From Myxococcota bacterium (GTDB lineage Bacteria > Myxococcota_A > Bradymonadia > UBA7976 > UBA1532): DNA of 64,000 nt. Position 1 is the first letter of the stretch; every line of letters begins with the position of its first letter. The stretch lies in the NCBI GenBank assembly GCA_963169045.1, contig CAUJDF010000011.1, positions 94,051 through 158,050 of the forward strand, read 5' to 3'. The position numbers were made by a program, and so were the translations under genes. The notes below the pieces were generated by a model. That model had not been told where the DNA came from. It did no database searches and saw only the letters and a program-made list of their open reading frames with translations. This document shows, one piece after another, positions 47,214 through 53,387 of the stretch.

Positions 47214-47704
47214 GCGCCTACCTGCGGCTCATGACGCCGATGATCGACCGCGAGTGTCTGCTCGCGGCGCTTGCCGACCTCGGCTTCGACGGCACCAAGG
47301 TCGAAATCCACGAGGCACCCGTGGCGCTCGTCGGATACCAGGGCGACGGCCGCGCGCAGACGGCGAACGTCGTGATCCGCCGCCAGCACCTCGGCGCGGC
47401 CTCGAACGACATCGGCTTCCTCGCCACGCCGACCGGATACCAGGCGATCGTCAGCGACTACGACCGCGCTCGCTTCGGCGACGGGTGGCTCGCGCAGCTC
47501 GTGGCGCGCTACGAGGCCCACCGGCAGGTCAAGCAGGAGCGGCTCGCCGCCGAGGAGCGCCGCCGGGCGGAAGAGGAGCGGCGGCGCCTGGTCGAGGCCC
47601 AGCGACAGGCCGTGTACGAGCGGGCGAAGAAGATGGGCTACCGCGTCACCGAGACGCGCGAGGGCGAGACCGTCCGCCTCGTCCTCGTGAAGCGCACCTA
47701 CTGA
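47210..47704 (+). CDS. DUF1257 (Ycf35-like) protein
   Basis: 164 residues. The N-terminal half fits the DUF1257 family (Ycf35 of plastids): MIDRECLLAALADLGF, YQGDGRAQTANVVIRR, NDIGFLATPTGYQAIVSDYD. The C-terminal third is a Glu/Arg-rich helix (about 100-140) and ends GYRVTETREGETVRLVLVKRTY, the typical Ycf35-type tail. GTG overlaps the DUF2997 stop. Its association with Ycf46-like AAA and DUF2997 repeats the plastid/cyanobacterial gene set. Confidence 0.85.
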   Translation: MSAYLRLMTPMIDRECLLAALADLGFDGTKVEIHEAPVALVGYQGDGRAQTANVVIRRQHLGAASNDIGFLATPTGYQAIVSDYDRARFGDGWLAQLVARYEAHRQVKQERLAAEERRRAEEERRRLVEAQRQAVYERAKKMGYRVTETREGETVRLVLVKRTY

Positions 47705-48270
47705 TGCGCCTGAACCTCGCGCGCACCCTCCCCCGAAGCGCCGCGAACGGACCGGGCGAGCGATTTGTGGTGTGGGTACAGGGCTGTCCTTTGGGGTGTC
47801 GGGGCTGCTGGAACCCCGACACGTGGGCATTCCGGCGGCGCGAGGTGACGGAGGTCGCCGACCTCGTCGCCCGGATCCGCGCGACCCCGGGGATCGAGGG
47901 CGTGACCTTCACCGGCGGCGAGCCCTTCGCCCAGGCCCGGGCGCTCGCCGAGGTCGGCCGCGCGGTGCGTGCGGCGGGGCTCTCGGTCTTCGTGTTCTCC
48001 GGCTACGAGCTGGCCGAGCTCGCGACCGAAGCGCACCGCGCTCTCCTCGCGGCCACGGACGTGCTCGTCGCGGGCAGGTATGTCGAGAGCGACCGGGCCG
48101 AGGGCCTGCCGTGGCGTGGATCGTCGAACCAGCGCGTCCACTTCCTCACTGCCCGGTACGGGCCGGCCGCTCTCGACGATGCGGCGGAGGTCGAGTTTCA
48201 CATCGATCCGGACGGTTCGCTGACCGTGACCGGGTTCCCCCGCTCGTCTCTCCTGCTGGGCGAGCACTGA
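47704..48270 (+). CDS. Radical-SAM 4Fe-4S protein, NrdG/activase-like
   Basis: 188 residues. The Fe-S motif is CPLGCRGC (Cys28, Cys32, Cys35, spacing CX3CX2C), followed by FTGGEPF (GGEP 71-74) for S-adenosylmethionine binding. Size and motif spacing match glycyl-radical activases such as NrdG, but no glycyl-radical enzyme with its RVxGY loop lies nearby. It may therefore modify a protein of the cluster or act independently. ATG overlaps the DUF1257 stop (TGATG); last gene of the seven-gene block. Confidence 0.85.
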   Translation: MRLNLARTLPRSAANGPGERFVVWVQGCPLGCRGCWNPDTWAFRRREVTEVADLVARIRATPGIEGVTFTGGEPFAQARALAEVGRAVRAAGLSVFVFSGYELAELATEAHRALLAATDVLVAGRYVESDRAEGLPWRGSSNQRVHFLTARYGPAALDDAAEVEFHIDPDGSLTVTGFPRSSLLLGEH

Positions 48271-48281
48271 AAGCGGCCCCG

Positions 48282-48734
48282 TCAGGGCGTGACGGTGAAG
48301 TCGCCGAAGCTCACGGCGCCGCCGGGGATGGCGATGCCGTTCGCGCCGTACATGTTGACGTCGAGCAGGTCGGGACCGGCGCCGTTGTCGGTGATCGTGA
48401 AGCGGTTCGCCGCCGACCAGCTGGGCAGCGTGCCTTCGTCGTCGAGCGTCGTGCAGGTGCCGCGCGCGTCGAAGCGCGTCTGATTGCCGACGACGGTGAA
48501 GTTGGTGAAGCCGGTGTAGGTGCAGACGACGGCCAGCGTCGAGGAGTCGGGCACGTCGGGGCGCACGACGATCATGAAGCGGCCGGCGAGCGCGCCGCCG
48601 GCGGACTTCGTCAGGTGGCCGCTCACGGTGAAGTGCTGGCGGTCCGCGCCACCCTGCACCGATGGCAGGGCGGAGGCGACCGCGGGGACGGCGAACAGGG
48701 CGGGCACGAGCGTCTTCGTCAGCTTGCGCAGCAT
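48282..48734 (-). CDS. Small secreted protein, unknown function
   Basis: 150 residues. The signal peptide ends near residue 22 (AVASAL) and the mature part is beta-rich with two Cys (VVCTYTG, RGTCTTL), which could form a disulfide. ATG at 48734 with AGGAGAG about 6 bases upstream; a longer in-frame start lacks one. The upstream sequence context GGAGAGATGCC ATG is shared with the secreted protein at 52633-53175. It converges with the radical-SAM operon. Confidence 0.72.
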   Translation of the reverse strand: MLRKLTKTLVPALFAVPAVASALPSVQGGADRQHFTVSGHLTKSAGGALAGRFMIVVRPDVPDSSTLAVVCTYTGFTNFTVVGNQTRFDARGTCTTLDDEGTLPSWSAANRFTITDNGAGPDLLDVNMYGANGIAIPGGAVSFGDFTVTP

Positions 48735-48878
48735 GGCATCTCTCCTCTGGATGGGTCGTGTCTCGGGAGCGACCGTCGCCCCGCGGACGAGGCGACACCA
48801 GAGCAGTAGTCGTGCCATGCCTGGACGCCCGTGCGACGGCGCTGCCGCGCCGCCGCGGGCCACGATCGACGGTCGGCC

Positions 48879-48896
48879 GACGGTCGGGCGACCGTC
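48879..48896. terminator. Hairpin at the end of the FAD/SLH gene
   Basis: Stem GACGGTCG/CGACCGTC (8 bases) with a 2-base centre overlapping the stop codon of the FAD gene. The loop is too short for a classic hairpin, so the true stem is probably 7 bases with a 4-base loop. No U-run. Confidence 0.25.
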
Positions 48897-51210
48897 AGCG
48901 CCCGAGCCGCTGACGCTCGAGCACGCGCCGCGTCAGCAGCGCCGCCTGTCCGCGGCTCAGCGCGTCGGACGGGCAGAAGCGCCCCTCGGCGCAGCCGCTG
49001 ACGATGCCTTGCGCGGCGAGCCACTGGACGGCCGCGAAGTGCGGCGAGTCCGCGGGCACGTCGGCGAAGAGAGGGGCGGCGGGCGCCGCCGCCGCGTCGA
49101 AGCCGAGGCCGCGCGCGAGCTTCGCCGCCGCCTGGGCGCGCGAGAGCGGCTCTTCGGGGCAGAAGCGGGACGCGCCGCAGCCGGACGTGAGGCCCGCGCG
49201 CCGGATGGCTTCGACGAACACATAGGCGAAGTGATCGGCCGGCACGTCGTCGAACGACGGGCGCGCCGGCGGCGACGTGTCGAGCGCGAGCAGGCGCGCC
49301 AGCCACACCGCCGCCTGGGCCCGCGACATCGCTTCGGCGGCGCCGAAGTGTCCCTGCGCGCGGCCGACGAGGATGCCCCGCGCCGACGCCAGCTCCACGG
49401 CCGACCAGTGCGGGCTGCCGCGGGGCACGTCCGCGAAGTCATGGACGCCGACGCGCAGGCCCGCGTCGATCAGCGCGAGCTGCACCTCGAGCGGGTCGAC
49501 GTCGCGCGGCGCCCGCCCGCTGCGCGACGCGAGCGCGGCGATCGCGCCCGCCGCCTGGCCGGTGTGCATCGTGCTCGGCTGCAAGCGCGTCGCGCCCGAG
49601 ACGAAGCGCGACTGCGACAGGTTCTTCTCGGCGGGCAGGAAGCCGTCGACGTCCACGGGGATGAACGACTCGAACGGGATCTGGAACGCCCCGGCCGCGA
49701 AGCCGGCGGGCCGGTCGGACGCGCGTTCGAGGTCCGCCTCGAGATCCGACTCGGCGTCGCACGCATGCAGGTCGACGGCGTAGCTGGCGACGGCGACCGA
49801 CGTGGGGTACGGCGTCGGCGTCGGCCGCCGGATCTCGGACGCGGTGAGCGTGTGCAGGCCCACCATGCGGCGGCTCTCGCGCACGTAAGGCATCGGCGGG
49901 AAGTGCCGCTCGATCGCGTCCAGCGGGCCGGGGATGCCGGGGCAGTCGTTCCGTTCGCGGTTGTACGGTGTGTCGTATCCCTGGTCGTTGGCGACGGACC
50001 ACTCCGTCTCGCCGAGCACGTGCTGCGCGTAATAGAGGAACTGCATCGTGCGGAGCTTCGCCGCGCAGTTCGCCTCGAAGCGTCGCGCCGGCGAGAGGTC
50101 GCCGACCGTGTACGGGAAGTCGTTGGCCCAGTTCACGCCGGTCTTGGTGATCGTGCGCGAGTCGCCCGGCACGCTGTCGCCCGGCGCCGACGAGTCGGGC
50201 GTGGCGCGGTAGCTGACGTGCGTCGTCCAGTCGACGGGGTAGCCGGCGCCCCAGCCCAGGGCGTCCCAGTCGCGCCCTCCGCGGGCGACGACGGACGCGA
50301 ATTCCGCTTCGATCTCGGGGCCGTAGCCCGGCGGCTCCTCGAGCAGGAGCGGCGGCGGCACGCCGCCCGCGTAGCGCTTGATGATCGGCGCGTAGGTGAC
50401 GTCCTGCACGCAGGCGCCGCGGTCGAGCGCGTCGCTCGTCGAGTTGCCGGCGCGGTAGCGCAGCGGGACGAGCGGGAGCAGGTCGCCGTACTCGGTCGCG
50501 TCGATGAAGACGTGCGCCTCGAAGCGCCGCCCCGGCGTCGCCTCGACGGCGACGAGCGTCCGCCGTGGCCCGCGCGCGACCGTCTCCGCCTCGACCGCCG
50601 TCGTGCGCTCGTAGAGGGCCACGCCCGCCTCGGCGAGCATCTGCCGCAGGACGGCCTGGCCCACCGCCGGCTCCATGCACGGCACGGCGCGGATGCCGCA
50701 GCGCCGCGCCCGCTTGCCGAGCGCCGCGTACTCGGCCTCGACGCGGGCGATCCACTCGGCGTAGACGCCGGTGTCGTTGGCGAACGGGCCCTCGTCCATG
50801 GTGCTGACGCCGCCGGCCGTCGCCTGTCCCCCGACCCAGTCGGTCTCCTCGACGAGCGCGACGCGCGCGCCGAGCCGCGCCGCCTGGATGGCCGCGGCCA
50901 CGCCGCCGGTGCCGGCGCCGAAGACGACGACGTCCGCCGCGACGACCTCGGCGGGCGCCGGCGGCGCGTCGGCGTCGGGGCGACCGCCGCCCGCGGCGTC
51001 CTCGCGCCCCGGTCCGCCGTCCGCGGCCGCCGCGTCGCCCCGCACGCGCCCGTCGGGCCGGGGCGCGCCGCCGTCCGCGATGGCGCCGCCGTCCGCGGCG
51101 AGGCCGGCGTCCCGCGCGAAGCCGGCGTCCGTGCCGCCGGGCGGCGGCGCGTCCGCGCAGGCGCACAGCAGACACGCGAGCAGAACGACGACCGACGGGG
51201 GGGCGCGCAT
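48895..51210 (-). CDS. Lipoprotein FAD-dependent oxidoreductase with three SLH repeats
   Basis: 771 residues. The lipoprotein-like signal peptide has Cys residues near 16-18, followed by an Asp/Ala/Gly-rich spacer to about residue 90. An FAD-dependent oxidoreductase domain of the xanthan-lyase-associated type begins with VVVFGAGTGGVAAAIQAARLG (GxGxxG at 98-103) and contains WVGGQATAGGVSTMDEG. Three SLH-like repeats (FADVPRGSPHW, FDDVPADHFAYVF, FADVPADSPHF) end the protein. Compare the phosphodiester glycosidase at 10142-11923, which has the same SLH architecture. Substrate unknown, perhaps a surface glycan. Confidence 0.85.
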   Translation of the reverse strand: MRAPPSVVVLLACLLCACADAPPPGGTDAGFARDAGLAADGGAIADGGAPRPDGRVRGDAAAADGGPGREDAAGGGRPDADAPPAPAEVVAADVVVFGAGTGGVAAAIQAARLGARVALVEETDWVGGQATAGGVSTMDEGPFANDTGVYAEWIARVEAEYAALGKRARRCGIRAVPCMEPAVGQAVLRQMLAEAGVALYERTTAVEAETVARGPRRTLVAVEATPGRRFEAHVFIDATEYGDLLPLVPLRYRAGNSTSDALDRGACVQDVTYAPIIKRYAGGVPPPLLLEEPPGYGPEIEAEFASVVARGGRDWDALGWGAGYPVDWTTHVSYRATPDSSAPGDSVPGDSRTITKTGVNWANDFPYTVGDLSPARRFEANCAAKLRTMQFLYYAQHVLGETEWSVANDQGYDTPYNRERNDCPGIPGPLDAIERHFPPMPYVRESRRMVGLHTLTASEIRRPTPTPYPTSVAVASYAVDLHACDAESDLEADLERASDRPAGFAAGAFQIPFESFIPVDVDGFLPAEKNLSQSRFVSGATRLQPSTMHTGQAAGAIAALASRSGRAPRDVDPLEVQLALIDAGLRVGVHDFADVPRGSPHWSAVELASARGILVGRAQGHFGAAEAMSRAQAAVWLARLLALDTSPPARPSFDDVPADHFAYVFVEAIRRAGLTSGCGASRFCPEEPLSRAQAAAKLARGLGFDAAAAPAAPLFADVPADSPHFAAVQWLAAQGIVSGCAEGRFCPSDALSRGQAALLTRRVLERQRLGR

Positions 51211-51255
51211 GCCCGCATCCTCACGGATCGACTGCGGAATTGTCCATCGACGCCG

Positions 51256-52584
51256 TCAGTAGTGGACGCGCAGCAGCCGCCCGGCGTGGTCGGTCATCTT
51301 CTGGGACTCGTCGGCGCCTTCGGGGCCGCTGTACGGTCCGTGGCCGGCGCAGTAGAAGTGCGCGCCGACGACGCCCGGGCGGTCGTTGCGCGCGGTGCGG
51401 TTCAGGACGACGGCGCCGGCGTCCTTCACGTGCACGAAGTCGATGGCCTTGCTGCGGTCGTAGACGGTGGGGTCTGCTTCGAGCAGCGGGTCGCGCCAGC
51501 CCAGGTTGGGCGTCCGCCCGTCGTCGCACGGGTCCCAGATGCCACGCGTGGTGCAGGCATAGGCATACTTCCAGCGGTCGGCGGGCGCGCCCTCGTACTC
51601 GCAGTACTTCGCGGCGTAGTTCCAGTCGCCGGCCATCACGAGCAGGCCGCCGCCCATCTCGCGGACGGTCTCGTCGATGATCTTCGAGTTGCGCCACGCG
51701 CAGAACACGGTCGGCGCGTCCGGCGAGTCGCACGTGTTCTTGATGCCGTCGCCGAAGTGGTCGTCGTGGCGCACGGCGACGGTGACGCGCCGCTCGGCGA
51801 GGCCGGCGGCGGCGCGCGGCCGGTCGAGCAGCTTCACGACGGGCAGGATGCGCCCGCGCAGATCGCACGAACGGCCGTCGCCGGTCTGGAACTCGACGCG
51901 CCGGCTCTCGTCGACCTCGAAGCGATCGCTCCGGAACAGGATGGCATTGGAGAGCCAGTGGCCGGTCACGCCCCCGGAGCGCGGATTGTCGAAACAGAGG
52001 TGCTCCCAGCCCTCGATGTCGAGGCCGCCCTCGGCGCGCGGCTTCCAGAGCAGCGAGCGGATGCCCCGCACGTCCTCGCAGGAGGCCTCCTGGAACAGCA
52101 TGATGTCGGGCACGGCGCCCATGCCGTTGCAGGCGCGGTCGCCCAGGCAGCGGACGATGTTGCGCCAGTTGTCCTGACGCATCCGGATGTTCTGGCTGAA
52201 GACGACCACGGTGGTCGGGTCGTCGTTGCGGCCGAGCGGACCGGGAGCCGGGGGCGGCGCGGCGTCGGCGGGCGGCGCCGGCGCGGCGTCGGCGGGCGGC
52301 GGCGGCGGCGCCGCGTCGGGCGCCGGCCCGCCGGCGTCGGGCGACGCGTCGGCGTCCGCGCCAGGCGCCGGCCCACCGGCATCGGGCGGCGCGGCGGCGT
52401 CCGCCCCGGCGTCGTCGCGGGGGCCGACGTCGAACGCCTCGCCCGCCGCCCCATCGGCCTCGACCCCGGCGTCGGCGGCCGGCGGGGCGTCGGCGGCGGT
52501 CAGGAGACCCGCCTCCATGTCGCACCCCGCCGACAGGCCGGCGAGCATCGAGCACGTCACGAGGAGCCGTAGCGGTCCCGACAT
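51256..52584 (-). CDS. Lipoprotein with endonuclease/exonuclease/phosphatase fold
   Basis: 442 residues. Lipobox LSAGC (Cys about residue 21), an Asp/Ala/Pro spacer (22-115), then an EEP-type domain: FSQNIRM, FQEASCEDVRG, HDDHFGDG, MAGDWNYAAKY and IDFVHVKDAG follow the order of the catalytic motifs of DNase I/sphingomyelinase-like enzymes. The Cys content (pairs such as CLGDRACNG) suggests disulfides in an extracytoplasmic enzyme. Substrate may be extracellular DNA or a phospholipid. Start chosen at 52584; an ATG at 52596 is an alternative. Confidence 0.8.
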   Translation of the reverse strand: MSGPLRLLVTCSMLAGLSAGCDMEAGLLTAADAPPAADAGVEADGAAGEAFDVGPRDDAGADAAAPPDAGGPAPGADADASPDAGGPAPDAAPPPPPADAAPAPPADAAPPPAPGPLGRNDDPTTVVVFSQNIRMRQDNWRNIVRCLGDRACNGMGAVPDIMLFQEASCEDVRGIRSLLWKPRAEGGLDIEGWEHLCFDNPRSGGVTGHWLSNAILFRSDRFEVDESRRVEFQTGDGRSCDLRGRILPVVKLLDRPRAAAGLAERRVTVAVRHDDHFGDGIKNTCDSPDAPTVFCAWRNSKIIDETVREMGGGLLVMAGDWNYAAKYCEYEGAPADRWKYAYACTTRGIWDPCDDGRTPNLGWRDPLLEADPTVYDRSKAIDFVHVKDAGAVVLNRTARNDRPGVVGAHFYCAGHGPYSGPEGADESQKMTDHAGRLLRVHY

Positions 52585-52632
52585 CCCGGCGAACATAGGC
52601 CAATCCGCGCGCCACCGCACGCCGAACGCCGG

Positions 52633-53175
52633 TCAGTCCGGCAGGATCTGCCCGGAGAGCGACACGGACAGCTGCGTCCAGTCGAAGCCTTCGGAGCTGC
52701 GGAGGACCTCGACGTCGATGACGCTCCCCGCGTCGGCGTAGAGGCGGACGGGATGCGTGCCGACGGCGATGTCGTAGTAGTAGTTGCTCTCGTAGGGATC
52801 CTCGGGCGTCTCGTAGAACTTGCCCTGAGTGCTCATCGTGAAGTGGTGCTTCACCGGCTGGCCGTTCACCCGGGTCGTCACCGCGAGCGTGACGTGCTGG
52901 GCGCAGGGCAGGTCCGCGCGGGCGGTGACCGTCTCGATGAGCAGCAGTCCGTCGTCCGGCGCGACGAGCGCCCCCGTGTCAAGGTACCCGTCGCCCCCGA
53001 GCGGCAGGGTCGTCTGCAGCTGGACGGGCCGGACGCGGGGCAGCCGGACGACCGAGACCGGCGTCGGCGCGAGCGACGGATCGAGCGTGTCCTCGTATCC
53101 CGATCGCTGGGCCTGGGACGCGGTGGCGAAGAAGGTGACGCAGAGGGCGGCTCGCAGAATGGTGCGCTGAAACAT
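52633..53175 (-). CDS. Small secreted protein, unknown function
   Basis: 180 residues. The signal peptide ends at about residue 23 (ASQAQ) and the mature part is beta-rich with a single Cys. GGAGAGATGCC directly precedes the ATG at 53175, as for the gene at 48734. It is divergent from the dockerin-like protein gene across a 212-base region rich in palindromes. No family recognised. Confidence 0.72.
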   Translation of the reverse strand: MFQRTILRAALCVTFFATASQAQRSGYEDTLDPSLAPTPVSVVRLPRVRPVQLQTTLPLGGDGYLDTGALVAPDDGLLLIETVTARADLPCAQHVTLAVTTRVNGQPVKHHFTMSTQGKFYETPEDPYESNYYYDIAVGTHPVRLYADAGSVIDVEVLRSSEGFDWTQLSVSLSGQILPD

Positions 53176-53214
53176 GGCATCTCTCCGGGTTGGTGCCGGA
53201 GAGGATTGCAGCGG

Positions 53215-53311
53215 CCGTGCCACACGCCCGCCCCCCGTGCCACCGTGGTTGGCGAGCGCGCGGAGGCCCGATCCGAGCCGGCACGTGCCAGACACATCGC
53301 TGGCACGTGCC
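53215..53311. promoter_or_regulatory. Cluster of GTGCCA-type operator-like motifs
   Basis: CCGTGCCAC occurs twice, 20 bases apart (53215 and 53235). The palindrome GGCACGTGCC occurs twice, 22 bases centre to centre (53280-53289 and 53302-53311), forming together a perfect 12-base inverted repeat with an 8-base loop. All lie in the gap between the divergent genes at 53175 and 53388. A dimeric regulator binding on one helix face is likely. No name can be assigned. Confidence 0.5.
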
Positions 53312-53387
53312 CCCCCGGAAGCGGGGATGGCTCGCGCCGAAAACACCCGCGCCGGCGCGCGTCACTCCCCGTACGGAGGAGTGAACC

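Noticed and set aside
38527..48270. A glycyl-radical enzyme partner for the radical-SAM protein
   Set aside because: No protein in the block carries a glycyl-radical loop (RVxGY-type); the partner, if any, is elsewhere.
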